Positions 44,642-53,759 of a stretch of 64,000 bases of DNA are shown one piece after another (positions within the stretch are counted from its first letter, which is position 1; each line of letters opens with the position of its first letter). A program made the translations under genes and the position numbers. A model generated the notes under the pieces. That model was not told the origin of the DNA. It saw only the letters and a list, made by a program, of their open reading frames with translations, and did not search any database. The DNA is from Anaerolineae bacterium (GTDB taxonomy: Bacteria > Chloroflexota > Anaerolineae > Anaerolineales > E44-bin32): NCBI GenBank assembly GCA_011192015.1, contig DUET01000064.1:1-64000 (forward strand). The letters are read 5' to 3'.

Positions 44642-44692
44642 TGCATTCTCCTTGAGGGCTGCGTGGACTACGACCCATCCACATCAAAACAT

Positions 44693-44706
44693 ACCGACTG
44701 GTCGGT
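44693..44706. promoter_or_regulatory. TetR-type operator
   Basis: ACCGACTGGTCGGT is a palindrome of two ACCGAC half-sites around two bases, typical of TetR/AcrR operators. It lies three bases downstream of the promoter's -10 box, so binding would block transcription. Confidence 0.75.
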
Positions 44707-44709
44707 TTG

Positions 44710-44737
44710 ATTCTACCTCAAATCAGAAGATCGTCAA
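44710..44737 (-). promoter_or_regulatory. Promoter of the TetR operon
   Basis: On the minus strand, TTGACG (44732-44737), a 16-base spacer and TAGAAT (44710-44715). The operator lies directly downstream. Confidence 0.7.
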
Positions 44738-44777
44738 GAAGTACGTTGGTCGTAGAGCGTGGTTTTCTTCTTCGGGT

Positions 44778-45263
44778 TCAAGGAGGATTCTGATATTCCA
44801 TGCGGCTCGTGGCCTGCGAGCGCAGCTTCAGCATCGTCGGGAAGGGAAGACTCAATCGTAATTCGTACTCCACCCTCACGGTCAGGGGCTTGCCTCTCGG
44901 TTCAGGCCACGGCAGGTTGCGCGGAGCCTGGTTCTCCTGCGGTTCGATCTCGATACTGGCCTGTGAGGCATCCAGGGGCCTCAATGCCGCGTTCACAGCG
45001 CCGTAGATCTGCGCATCGCTCTCACCGGCATCTCGATCCAGCGTTGCGCCGGCGCGCGCCCCCTCCCATGCGGCTTGTGTGATCACAATCTGCGTATTGA
45101 CCACAACGCCAAGATTGATCAACCCCAGGATCAGCAGCAGAAGAATCGGCAGGACAATGGCAAACTCCACCACGCCCTGTCCTCCTCCCGATCGTCTCCG
45201 GCTTCGGAATGCCGCAGGCGTAGCGGGAGAATTGAACGAGGTCTTCGGCATGTGCCTCATCAT
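44778..45263 (-). CDS. tadE: TadE-like pseudopilin
   Basis: A 161-residue protein. After a basic, variable N-terminus comes the TadE hallmark GGGQGVVEFAIVLPILLLLILGLINLGVVV (G-x-x-x-V-E-F/A, then a long hydrophobic helix), and ITQAAWEGARAGA. TadE proteins help build the Flp pilus. It follows tadC by ten bases. The start is not certain: GTG at 45269 and ATG at 45263 are both possible and no strong ribosome site is seen. Confidence 0.85.
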   Translation of the reverse strand: MMRHMPKTSFNSPATPAAFRSRRRSGGGQGVVEFAIVLPILLLLILGLINLGVVVNTQIVITQAAWEGARAGATLDRDAGESDAQIYGAVNAALRPLDASQASIEIEPQENQAPRNLPWPEPRGKPLTVRVEYELRLSLPFPTMLKLRSQATSRMEYQNPP

Positions 45264-45273
45264 CCACACTCAC

Positions 45274-46137
45274 TCATTGACCCAGAAAGAGGTGCAGCAG
45301 AGGCGGGGCCAGATAGATGATCAGCAGAGATGGCAGGAAGAAGAACACCAATGGGAAGACGATCAAGATCGGGAGGCGGCGACTGGCCTCATGGGCACGG
45401 CGCTTGCGGCGTGTCCGCAGGAGATCGGTTTGAACCCGCAGGGTTTTCGCCAGTGAAGTTCCCAGACGATCGGCCTGCTTCACGGCAGCTGTGAAGGCGC
45501 GCAGGTCGTGAGAGTAGATGTTTTCGGTCAATGCATCCAGGGCTTCGCTTCTCACATGGCCGCGATCGAGTCGACTTACAAGCCTGCGCAGTTCGTCGCC
45601 AAGCAGACCGGAAAAATCGACCGCTGTGCGGCGTAAGGCGATCTCAAACCCAAGCCCTGCTTCCAAACCCAGTGCCAGCCGATCGAGGAAATCAGGAAGG
45701 GAGATATCACTCTCCTGCTGCCTGCGTTCGATCCTCCTGCGCAGAAACACTCCCGACCACAGAACACTCGATGCAACTGCCAGCGCTGCCAGGAACTGCC
45801 CCATCAAATCCCCATGCCGCCAGATGGCCATCGCGCAACCACCGATCACACCGACCCAGAGAACCAGCCAGCGCAGGGCTGCGAATTCCTTCGCATGCAA
45901 ATCGAGACCGGCGTGTTTCAGTTTCTGCTCCATCTGCGGATCTCCCCAGCGACGTCGAACCGGCTCTGGAACCGGAACCATTCGCAGCACTACCGCTAAC
46001 CTTGCCAATTCGAACTTCGGTCGGCGGCGGCTGGCCGCAGCAGACTGCTTCCACGCCAGAAATTCGACCAGCGCAATCCCCAGAACTGCACCGGAGAGGG
46101 ATGCCAGGAGAGTGATCGTGATGGTTGTGGCATTCAT
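45274..46137 (-). CDS. tadC: Type II secretion F family protein, TadC
   Basis: An inner-membrane protein of the Tad pilus machine, 287 residues. Two N-terminal helices are followed by a T2SF domain with LPDFLDRLALGLEAGLGFEIALRRTAV (the family's L-x-x-x-x-x-G-L-x-x-A/F) and QADRLGTSLAKTLRVQTDLLRTRRKRRAHEAS, then two more helices at the C-terminus. Follows tadB by eight bases. The ATG at 46137 has AGAGGTCGG upstream. Confidence 0.92.
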   Translation of the reverse strand: MNATTITITLLASLSGAVLGIALVEFLAWKQSAAASRRRPKFELARLAVVLRMVPVPEPVRRRWGDPQMEQKLKHAGLDLHAKEFAALRWLVLWVGVIGGCAMAIWRHGDLMGQFLAALAVASSVLWSGVFLRRRIERRQQESDISLPDFLDRLALGLEAGLGFEIALRRTAVDFSGLLGDELRRLVSRLDRGHVRSEALDALTENIYSHDLRAFTAAVKQADRLGTSLAKTLRVQTDLLRTRRKRRAHEASRRLPILIVFPLVFFFLPSLLIIYLAPPLLHLFLGQ

Positions 46138-46145
46138 TCCGACCT

Positions 46146-47246
46146 CTAATAGCGTACACGCACCAGGCGGGAGATGATCCACCAGCCGATGAAGAGCAAC
46201 AGCAAGGCGATCACCAGCAGCACCTGCCCCTCGATGGTTTCGAAGAGCACGTCGATGTAGGCAGGATTGAAGAGCAGCAGTATGGTCGCCGAGACCGGGA
46301 CCAAGGCTGCGATCACGATCCCCGAGAAGCGCCCCTGAGTCGTAACCGTCCGCACCTCTCGTTCCAATTCGACGCGTTCGCGCAGCAAGTCTGCAGTTTC
46401 CTCCAGCATGCGCACGAGGTCGCCGCCGAAACGCCGCTGCAGCACGATGCCTTCGATGACCAGGGCAAGTGATTCCTCAGGTTGTTCGTCAAGCAAGCTG
46501 CGCAAGGCCTCCTCGACCGGAATGCCCAACGTCATGCGCCTTGAAAGTTTGCCCATCACATACCGGATTGGATCGGGAAGCTCCTGACGGGAAAAATCGA
46601 CCGCCTGCGGCAGGGAGAGACCTGCAGCAAGTCCTGCAGCCAGCGAATCTAGAGCCTGCGGTAGCTGATCGCCAAAACGCCGGCGCTGGTTCGAGGCACG
46701 GCTGGCGACAAGCGCTCTGGGCAGAAAGGGAAGCCCCACGGCCATGGTCAAACCAACGATCGTGCCGGCCACACGGTGGCCGAAGACCCATCCAGCCGCC
46801 GCGGTCAACGCCAGGAAAAGAAAGTAGCGCGAGGGTTTCTCACCGAGCCCGGTGTCCTTCCAATCCTCGGCCAATCGGCTCCCCGCTCTTGTACGCAGAA
46901 GTGGGGAGCACACCCACTCGAGGGGATCCGGCAGCTGCTGCATCCACTGACTCAACCTGCTTGGACGCGAAAGTCTATCCAATCCCGTACTGCGCTCGGC
47001 TTTCCTCAGCCAGCCGCGACGGCGCGCCTCGGATTCTCCCCACAGTACGCATGCCAACGTTGCGCTCACGATCACCAACGCCGCGAAGATCGAGGGCAGG
47101 AGAGACTCCTGCTCGTGAATCAGGGTCCACAGAGTATGGCGAAACGACCAGCCCAGGATGGTTACAAGCGCCATCACCAACGCACCCGGGAGTGCATACG
47201 GTCCTTTCAAGCGAACCGCCGGCGGATCCCGTCTCCGCATATTCAT
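46146..47246 (-). CDS. tadB: Type II secretion F family protein, TadB
   Basis: A 366-residue companion of TadC and part of the platform of the Flp pilus motor. N-terminal helices are at about 20-60, a cytosolic stretch to about 150, then helices and the T2SF domain: LPQALDSLAAGLAAGLSLPQAV and LRERVELEREVRTVTTQGRFSGIVIAALVPV. The ATG at 47246 has a plausible site upstream. TadB and TadC are adjacent in the same order as in known tad loci. Confidence 0.92.
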   Translation of the reverse strand: MNMRRRDPPAVRLKGPYALPGALVMALVTILGWSFRHTLWTLIHEQESLLPSIFAALVIVSATLACVLWGESEARRRGWLRKAERSTGLDRLSRPSRLSQWMQQLPDPLEWVCSPLLRTRAGSRLAEDWKDTGLGEKPSRYFLFLALTAAAGWVFGHRVAGTIVGLTMAVGLPFLPRALVASRASNQRRRFGDQLPQALDSLAAGLAAGLSLPQAVDFSRQELPDPIRYVMGKLSRRMTLGIPVEEALRSLLDEQPEESLALVIEGIVLQRRFGGDLVRMLEETADLLRERVELEREVRTVTTQGRFSGIVIAALVPVSATILLLFNPAYIDVLFETIEGQVLLVIALLLLFIGWWIISRLVRVRY

Positions 47247-47325
47247 CTTTCCCCTTCAGTTTTTCAAAAGCGCCCGACACTGGCCTCAGGAATTTCCCTG
47301 ATCCAAAACTCATGCGTCAGCGGGT

Positions 47326-48540
47326 TCATGATTTCTTCTTGGTGGCGAGTTTCACGGCCTGGTGTTTTCCCTTCCGCACGTTGTAGAAGAAGCGAGGGAT
47401 CAGATCGACTTGTTCCAAATTGCTGCGATCCACGGACATGATCGCCGTGATCACGCGCCTTCCATCCGGCAGACGGTCTTGTTGGACCACGATCTCGATC
47501 GCACCGGCGATCATGCGCCGGATGGCGCTGACGGGCATGTCGAAACCGGCCATGAGAACCATGGATTCGAGGCGAATCAAGGCGTCATCGGGCGAATTTG
47601 CGTGCAGCGTGGTCATCGAACCGCGATGCCCCGTGTTCATGGCTTGTAGCATGTCGAAGGCTTCACCCCCGCGCACTTCGCCCACGATGATGCGATCCGG
47701 TCGCATGCGCAGGGCATTGCGCACCAACGTGCGAATAGGGATCTCTCCTTCCCCCTCGATGTTCGGCGGGCGTGATTCGAGCGAAACCAGATGGGGATGA
47801 TCGAGTTGCAGTTCGGCGGAGTCCTCGATGGTGATGATGCGCTCGCCGGATTGAATGCAGAATCCCAGAGCGTTCAAGGTCGAGGTCTTGCCGGAGCCGG
47901 TTCCCCCGGAGATGATCATGCTCATCCTGTTGTGGACGCATTTCGTGAGGAAATCCGCCATCTGCACATCGATTGTCCCTAATGAGACAAGACGCTCCAG
48001 TGTGAAGGGCTGCCGCGAAAACTTGCGGATCGTCAGCACGGGGCCTTCGATGGCCAGAGGCGGAATGATGGCGTTCACGCGCGACCCGTCCGGTAGCCGG
48101 GCATCCACGAGGGGGGAGCTCTCATCGATGCGCCGCCCGATCGGCGCCACGATGCGATCGATGACATGGCGCAGGTGGGTTTCGTCCCGAAATCGTACAT
48201 CCACCTGCTCGATGCGCCCATCGCGTTCGATGAAAACGTTCTCCGGATCGTTGACCATGATCTCGCTGATCGTGGGATCTTCGAGCAGCAATTCCAGCGG
48301 TCCAAAACCCACGATGCGATCCACGATCGCGCGTGTCAACAGTGCGCGCTGTTCAAGGCTCAGGATCTGAGGTTGGGATTCGACCACGCGCTCGACCCGC
48401 CGCATGAGGAATTCCCTGCTGGGCGGAAGCTGAAGATTTCCACCTTCGGCCTCCTTCTCTAGGGCGGAGGAAATGCGCTGATGGATCTCATCCTCCAGCG
48501 CCTGCAGTTCCTGCCGGCTCTCCACGGGCCCTTCACTCAA
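47326..48540 (-). CDS. tadA: Type II/IV secretion ATPase TadA/CpaF
   Basis: Powers pilus assembly. The 404-residue ATPase has Walker [18 protein letters not shown], the Asp box [11 protein letters not shown], Walker [24 protein letters not shown], and the His box [17 protein letters not shown], the exact TadA/CpaF order. The N-terminal part carries [19 protein letters not shown], typical of CpaF. The start overlaps the stop of the tadZ gene by four bases. Confidence 0.96.
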   Translation of the reverse strand: MSEGPVESRQELQALEDEIHQRISSALEKEAEGGNLQLPPSREFLMRRVERVVESQPQILSLEQRALLTRAIVDRIVGFGPLELLLEDPTISEIMVNDPENVFIERDGRIEQVDVRFRDETHLRHVIDRIVAPIGRRIDESSPLVDARLPDGSRVNAIIPPLAIEGPVLTIRKFSRQPFTLERLVSLGTIDVQMADFLTKCVHNRMSMIISGGTGSGKTSTLNALGFCIQSGERIITIEDSAELQLDHPHLVSLESRPPNIEGEGEIPIRTLVRNALRMRPDRIIVGEVRGGEAFDMLQAMNTGHRGSMTTLHANSPDDALIRLESMVLMAGFDMPVSAIRRMIAGAIEIVVQQDRLPDGRRVITAIMSVDRSNLEQVDLIPRFFYNVRKGKHQAVKLATKKKS

Positions 48541-49322
48541 CCCTGTTCCTCCTGGTTATTGGCCCTTCCCGACTCTTTCTCCTCAACCGCAATGCCCATG
48601 GCCGCCCTGCTTCCCACTCCTGTGTCCATCAATCTGGCGGCAAGATGCCCCACAGCCTGTCCATAGGAGCTATCAGGATCACCGACACAGGGCCTTCCGA
48701 AATGGACCTGCCGAGCTACGGCGGGGGCATCCAACGGCAGGACGGCGGTGAGCGGCAGTCCGATGGAAGCCGCCACGGATGCGGGATGTGCGGGATGATC
48801 CCTGGTGATTTGATTGAGCACCAAGGCGGTCTTTGGAACGAGATCGTCTGGCAGCGTGTCCACGATTCGGTTTGCGGAACGCAGCGCGGGAGGATCGAGC
48901 GTGCTCACGATCAACAAGACATCGATGAGGGGGATCACCGACTGCGCCACATGGATCTGCGCATGGGGAAGGTCCAGCAGGAGCCAGGAGAAACGCCCCG
49001 CCAGGTCCTTCCAAAGGTTCACCATGATGTCAAGCTTCGGCTGGCGCTCCTCTCGATCCGGAGCCGCCAGAAACCAGAGACCGCTCTCATGATGTGCAAG
49101 GGTCAGTTCCAGGTGATGCTGGGTGATCTCCCCTGCCACCGGCAGCAGATCCTGCCACGATTTCTCGACCGTCAAATCCAGCAGCAGATCATCATAGCCA
49201 AGCCGCGCATGGAGGTCGATCAGCAGACAGGGCTCCCTGGCCGCCAGCGCGATGCCGAGATTGGTGGCCAGCAAAGAAGCTCCACTCCCACCTTTTACGC
49301 CGCGGATGCCCACTACGGCCAT
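48537..49322 (-). CDS. CpaE/TadZ-like ATPase of the Tad pilus
   Basis: A 261-residue MinD/ParA-like protein. Near the N-terminus is a Walker A of deviant type, GVKGGSGASLLATNLGIALA, with Ala-Ser in place of Lys-Thr; this Ala form is usual in CpaE and TadZ proteins and may mean weak or no ATP hydrolysis. The switch region (LLLDLPHAQIHVAQSVIPLIDVLLIVST) and ALVLNQI follow. TadZ localises the pilus machine. The product has no receiver domain, unlike alphaproteobacterial CpaE. Overlaps the tadA start. Confidence 0.85.
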   Translation of the reverse strand: MAVVGIRGVKGGSGASLLATNLGIALAAREPCLLIDLHARLGYDDLLLDLTVEKSWQDLLPVAGEITQHHLELTLAHHESGLWFLAAPDREERQPKLDIMVNLWKDLAGRFSWLLLDLPHAQIHVAQSVIPLIDVLLIVSTLDPPALRSANRIVDTLPDDLVPKTALVLNQITRDHPAHPASVAASIGLPLTAVLPLDAPAVARQVHFGRPCVGDPDSSYGQAVGHLAARLMDTGVGSRAAMGIAVEEKESGRANNQEEQG

Positions 49323-49325
49323 GCG

Positions 49326-49997
49326 CTATCGCCCTTGGGGTCTCAAGAGAGGCAGCAAGGCAAAACCGTTGCTCCTGGCATACAACACCGCCTTGGCTTC
49401 TTCCATTGTCACGGCCAGGGTCAGCCGGTCGGGATTCTCACCCGCACCGGGGATTTGCAGGACTTCGATGCCACTGACGATCAAGGCTGCATCTTCGAGG
49501 GGACTGCCGGCCTGATAGGCCAGGAGCTCGATCCGATCTCCCGCTGCCAATTCCGGCATGGGACTGACCAGCCACCCCGCGGGTAAAGTCATCGCCCAGC
49601 GGCCATCCGGAAGACGGGAAGACAGCCCTTCGCCAGGTCCACCGCTCACCTTCCCTTCCAGGATGACCTCGCCTGCCGCGATAGGGACCAGTGCGACGCG
49701 ACCTGCAGCCTGGGATACGGATGTCAGATACCCGGAGGGAAGCACGGCCTCGGGTACATCCCGGACTTCCAGCATGTCCTCACTGAGCTGTGTGCCCGGA
49801 CGGATGTCCCGGCTGGCAACCAGAGCCCCGCCGGTGGGTACGGCAGCCGCGCGAACCTCCTGCAGGTAGTTGTAGGTCAGCAAACCTGCGATCGCAGCGA
49901 GCAGGACAGACGCCAAGACATAGAAGGGGGCTCTGCGCCGCGCGCTGCTGTGCCAGCTTGGTGTGGTTTGAGAAGCCGTGGGATTGTTCTGCGCCAT
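49326..49997 (-). CDS. cpaB: Flp pilus assembly protein CpaB/RcpC
   Basis: A 223-residue protein with an N-terminal membrane helix (APFYVLASVLLAAIAGLLTY) and a SAF domain: VPTGGALVASRDIRPGTQLSEDMLEVRDVPEAVLPSG, then IAAGEVILEGKV. A later domain (MTLPAGWLVSPMPELAAGDRIELL) is the usual RcpC/CpaB C-part. CpaB is periplasmic or outside the membrane in Tad systems. GGGGGAG lies close to the ATG at 49997. First gene of the tad cluster as seen here, with no Flp pilin or prepilin peptidase before it. Confidence 0.9.
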   Translation of the reverse strand: MAQNNPTASQTTPSWHSSARRRAPFYVLASVLLAAIAGLLTYNYLQEVRAAAVPTGGALVASRDIRPGTQLSEDMLEVRDVPEAVLPSGYLTSVSQAAGRVALVPIAAGEVILEGKVSGGPGEGLSSRLPDGRWAMTLPAGWLVSPMPELAAGDRIELLAYQAGSPLEDAALIVSGIEVLQIPGAGENPDRLTLAVTMEEAKAVLYARSNGFALLPLLRPQGR

Positions 49998-50101
49998 GCA
50001 CTCCCCCTTTCTGATTCTGCACTCTGATTTGGTATGGTGGTTATTAGATGTCGTCGCCCCCCTAACATTGTAGAACATGGGACTGGTTCAAGGCAACAAC
50101 A

Positions 50102-51583
50102 TCAAAGTTGAGCCCTCAGCACGTCCAGGATCCTCACCATCGCTAAGGTGTCCAGCTTGCAGTACTCCCAGAGATCGTCGCGCTGCACAGCATATGCTTC
50201 CGGATCCGCCTGTTCTGAGTGTTCCAGGTACACCGCCATCGCCTCGGTCCCGTTCTGGATCCCGAGCGCGCCGTACGACAGGTCGGGCGCAAGCGCCGGC
50301 AGGACTGCTTTGAGCGACGTGGACCCACCCATGGCCGGCAAGTAGAACCACTGCTTTCCGAACGGATCGCGCAGGTCGACCAGGCGCTCGATGCGCTGAT
50401 CCATGGCGGTCCTGTACGCAGGGAACTGATCGCCGAGAGCGTTCAACACGCCTTTCTCAAAGCTCTTGTAGTAAACGACGATGCTCCCAGCGCCCTCTGT
50501 GGCGGGAAGCAGGGAATCCAGGAACGCCTGCCGGGGATCTTCGCCGGGTTCGGCAAGGAATCCCGAATGCACAACCTCCCCTCCCGGCTCGCGCTGGATG
50601 TGCAGGGAGTACTGAAAGGGCACATGGTTGTAGGGGCGAAGTCCATCCCAGGGTGGTATGGGCAATGCGAAGGTTTCAAAGTCGAGATAGGAAAGAGGAT
50701 AGGCAAGCGATTCGATAAACGCCTGAATTCTCTCACGCTCGATGATCGTTTCCCCCGCTTTGTGGGCACGGATATGAAAGAGAGAGCGTTTGCCCACCGG
50801 GAAACCATCGGGGATCTCTTCAATCCGGGTGATCCCCTCCTCGTAAAGTTCGAAGGCCTTCTTCCCGATGTAGTAAACGTCGAAGACCGAAGGGGTGGGA
50901 AGATGCTGCCAGCAGTGCTCTCTGAAGTCGCAGACTCTGGGATCGTTACAGTGTGTTCCGATTTCACGTTGGGGAACTTCATCGAGCTCGAACAACCGCC
51001 GGGATTCCTCGACGCTGCGCTCGACCTCTCCCTCCAGCTCGAGGACTTCCTTCAACAGAGAGACCTCGGTGAAGAGTGCATCGAAATCGAGTTCACCCTC
51101 CCGGGCATAATCGCTGTTCACGTGCAGCAGGCTGGCATCTTCCAGCCTGAGCCCGGCGCCGCGCAGCACAAAAGCTTGCACGGCGACATCCCACAGGTGT
51201 TCATCTTCCATCCTGGTGGTGCTCTTGACCTCGATCAGGCGCCAGCCTGATTGCCCTCGGACAAGGATGTCAACCAGAATAAACACACCGCCACTTTGAA
51301 AGGCGGCCTCGTAGATCACATCCACTCCGCCCTCGATCAGGTCCCGGGTGCGTTGCAAAGATGCCTGGATTTGACCGGGAATGCGGCCGACCTTGCCACC
51401 GGGATAACGCCGCCGCGCCACCTGGCCGACTTCCTGTCCCTGGCGCATGCGCATGCGCGCGTCGGCATCCAGCGGATCACGCAGTTCGCCACGCAGCGCA
51501 TCGAGCATCAAGGATTTACCGCACCGCAGACCCCGCAGGAAGGTCGATTTCGTCAGGATGTGTGTATCGTGTGAGGGTCCCAT
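50102..51583 (-). CDS. RecB-like PD-(D/E)XK nuclease with DUF2779 domain (TM0106-like)
   Basis: A 493-residue protein. N-terminal part: LTKSTFLRGLRCGKSLMLDALR, then the PD-(D/E)XK core with Asp in VDILVRGQSG and LIEVKSTT (E-V-K). A Cys cluster (CNDPRVCDFREHCW) is likely to hold an iron-sulfur centre, as in AddB/Cas4-like nucleases. The C-terminal half is DUF2779 (LSYLDFETFALPIPPW, a DEDD-like exonuclease fold). It should cut DNA or RNA, but no role is known and no Cas gene is near. The ATG at 51583 fits the aligned start; a longer frame to 51817 has no support. Confidence 0.8.
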   Translation of the reverse strand: MGPSHDTHILTKSTFLRGLRCGKSLMLDALRGELRDPLDADARMRMRQGQEVGQVARRRYPGGKVGRIPGQIQASLQRTRDLIEGGVDVIYEAAFQSGGVFILVDILVRGQSGWRLIEVKSTTRMEDEHLWDVAVQAFVLRGAGLRLEDASLLHVNSDYAREGELDFDALFTEVSLLKEVLELEGEVERSVEESRRLFELDEVPQREIGTHCNDPRVCDFREHCWQHLPTPSVFDVYYIGKKAFELYEEGITRIEEIPDGFPVGKRSLFHIRAHKAGETIIERERIQAFIESLAYPLSYLDFETFALPIPPWDGLRPYNHVPFQYSLHIQREPGGEVVHSGFLAEPGEDPRQAFLDSLLPATEGAGSIVVYYKSFEKGVLNALGDQFPAYRTAMDQRIERLVDLRDPFGKQWFYLPAMGGSTSLKAVLPALAPDLSYGALGIQNGTEAMAVYLEHSEQADPEAYAVQRDDLWEYCKLDTLAMVRILDVLRAQL

Positions 51584-51782
51584 GGTTGAATCTTCAAAAC
51601 GCTGGGCTGCAAGCCGGACATCGGCAACATACAAGCAGCCATGAATGTCAATCGTCATGGAATGTCTCAGGCGAAACGGTCCGGCTGAGGAAATTCCACT
51701 CCGATTATCGCACACATCTTGCTGAGCCGCTGTGCACCATTTGCAACTCAACCACTGTCGTTTCGTTCTGTTGCGTTGATAC

Positions 51783-53027
51783 TCAAAGAGGTGATGGGCG
51801 TCTGTTTTCAAGACCAATGAGCGGTCGCAGTCTCAAAAGAAAGTTGGTTTGATCTCCTTCGCGACTGACAAGGATTTCGACTTCCCGCCCATCTTGTCTG
51901 AGCATGCTTCGAATCTGCATCAGTTGGAGGTCGGATGCGCTCTGCCCATCGATCTGGAGAATTTCATCGCCCACTCGCAAACCGGCTTCCTCGGCGGGGG
52001 AGGTTTCGTAGACATGATCGACAATCACCCTCTCGAAATTCTCGTCCATGATGAGTTCCAGCCCTGAGCAGTTGAACTCGAACGCTTCCTGGTATAGCTG
52101 ATTCGGTTCAAGGAAGATCGTTTCCTGTTGGACGTCAATGAATAGATTGAAACGCTTGAGGATGTTGTTTCCTAGAATTCCCATAATCCCCGGCCATGAA
52201 AGCGCGCCTGACTCTGCAAAGGCAATTTTGGCGGGCATATCGACGAATTCATAGGGACCAACGGTAAAGCTGGAGAGCATCGTCGTGACAACTTGGTAAC
52301 TGTCTGCGCTCAGACCCGCAATGACTTCCCGAGCATAACTACTTCCGATTTCCGAAAGCAGATCCTTTTCCCTCGCAAACGGAGTGTTGAAAAAGATGCT
52401 GCCTGTAGAGCCACTATCCACGATGACCCTTCCGGTGAAAACGGCACCGCTCTCGAAACCAACCGCCGCATGGATAAGGAGTGTCGTTCCCGACACTTCC
52501 AAGTCATATGCCTGCGCAGCGAGGTTGTAGTCGTATCGTCTTGTGTCATAGACCTCGATCTGCATCCTGTCGTAGTTCAACCGCACGGCATACTGCGACA
52601 GGATTGCCCACCCTATGGCTCCTTCGATTCTTACACCGAATCGTCGGTCGATGTGATCCAACCCGGCGATTCCCAAGGCGATATCCGAAAGCGTCAAATC
52701 ACCTATGGTCAGCGTATGCTTCTCCGACAGAACGACAGGAGCGTCCCCGGCGGCGCCCTGCCTCGACACCGTCTCATCGCCGGTTATATCCAATCTCTCA
52801 GCAGTCCTGGCGCTGAGGATAGTTCCACCCGCTCCCGTATCGAAGATGAAATCCAGTGCGTCCGATCCGTCGATCGTCAATTCCACCATGATCGCCGAAC
52901 CATACAACTCGAAGGGAATTACCGCAACAAGACCACCAACCATCGTGCTGCCGTTCAGCTCAATAGCTGTGCAGGATGCGCTGAACAGCAACATCAAGAT
53001 CAACGCGACTGCCATTCTTTCTCTCAT
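51783..53027 (-). CDS. Aspartic protease (retropepsin-like) PDZ lipoprotein
   Basis: A 414-residue lipoprotein with lipobox FSASC. Two aspartic protease half-sites are seen, FIFDTGAGGTIL (about 60-71) and VIVDSGSTGSIF (about 203-214), so both catalytic Asp are on one chain, as in pepsin and not in dimeric retropepsins. IEGAIGWAILSQYAVRLNY and MGILGNNILKRFNLFIDV are the typical psi-loop partners. A C-terminal PDZ domain (about 310-395: VDHVYETSPAEEAGLRVGD, ILQIDGQS) follows. GGAGGG precedes the ATG. Such proteases on the cell surface are rarely described. Confidence 0.85.
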   Translation of the reverse strand: MRERMAVALILMLLFSASCTAIELNGSTMVGGLVAVIPFELYGSAIMVELTIDGSDALDFIFDTGAGGTILSARTAERLDITGDETVSRQGAAGDAPVVLSEKHTLTIGDLTLSDIALGIAGLDHIDRRFGVRIEGAIGWAILSQYAVRLNYDRMQIEVYDTRRYDYNLAAQAYDLEVSGTTLLIHAAVGFESGAVFTGRVIVDSGSTGSIFFNTPFAREKDLLSEIGSSYAREVIAGLSADSYQVVTTMLSSFTVGPYEFVDMPAKIAFAESGALSWPGIMGILGNNILKRFNLFIDVQQETIFLEPNQLYQEAFEFNCSGLELIMDENFERVIVDHVYETSPAEEAGLRVGDEILQIDGQSASDLQLMQIRSMLRQDGREVEILVSREGDQTNFLLRLRPLIGLENRRPSPL

Positions 53028-53227
53028 ATGCCCTCCATAAGGAATCTACGTTTGAATCGATGGAAGGTTGCGATCCAGGACACTCCAGTCCTGATCATTC
53101 CAGCAGTGGAAGACATTTTCCGGGACACCTTCGATGCTGGATCCTCTCCGTCGTATGTTCGTGCAATCCATGACGGAACCTCGAGGGCGGCGGAGCAGCG
53201 GGAGCATGGCAAGTTCAAGGGATTCCA

Positions 53228-53257
53228 GAAAGAAAAAAGCTGTCCCTGATAGACAGC
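53228..53257 (-). terminator. Terminator after the membrane protein gene
   Basis: On the minus strand, GCTGTC, a 7-base loop, GACAGC, then TTTTTTCTTTC. It ends the leftward run that includes the M19 dipeptidase and LLM genes. Confidence 0.8.
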
Positions 53258-53306
53258 CCGCATACTCTTCGCCGATAGTGGAAGTGGTTGACCCTTGCGT
53301 CGTTGC

Positions 53307-53756
53307 TCACTCCTCCGTTTCGGGACTGCGGGGATGAGGCCAGTAGAGGATCAAACCCACGACACTGACCACGATCCCAAAGGCGAGCCCGATGACCTGG
53401 ATCCTCCCGAAGGATAGATTCGGGAAGTGCTGCGTGCCTATCCCCATGTAATCCGCCAGCGAGGCAACCAAGGAAAACACATAGCCGGTGGCGATCAAAC
53501 GCACGCCGATCTCTGCGCGCAGACTGGTCGGACGCCCATTGCGAATGATGCGAACCGCCGCATAACCTCCGATGAGCATGGCAGCCAATCCCGCCAGCCA
53601 TGTGCTCATCTGCACGAAGCCCACATGGGGAGTGAGGTTCATGCCGATCAGATCGGGCTCCACTCCGATGACGAAGGCGCCGAGGCCTGCCAAGCCCAGG
53701 AGCGCAAATCGCTGGACCCATTTGATCTGATTCTTCCTGAGATTACCAAGAGGCAT
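53307..53756 (-). CDS. Small polytopic membrane protein of unknown function
   Basis: A 149-residue protein with four hydrophobic helices, at about 15-33, 48-68, 88-105 and 118-138. A basic N-terminus (KNQIKWVQR) points to a cytosolic start. I do not recognise the family. It begins three bases after the dipeptidase stop, so it is on the same transcript, and is followed by a strong terminator. The adjoining gene pair (dipeptidase, LLM oxidoreductase) does not explain it. Confidence 0.75.
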   Translation of the reverse strand: MPLGNLRKNQIKWVQRFALLGLAGLGAFVIGVEPDLIGMNLTPHVGFVQMSTWLAGLAAMLIGGYAAVRIIRNGRPTSLRAEIGVRLIATGYVFSLVASLADYMGIGTQHFPNLSFGRIQVIGLAFGIVVSVVGLILYWPHPRSPETEE

Positions 53757-53759
53757 CGA

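Noticed and set aside
46469-47386. Open frame of 305 codons on the + strand
   Set aside because: It is the complement of tadB; low-complexity Pro/Ser/Arg content marks it as a shadow.
48537-49322. Broken ATPase because Walker A lacks Lys-Thr
   Set aside because: The Ala-Ser form is normal in CpaE/TadZ proteins, so it is not evidence of decay.
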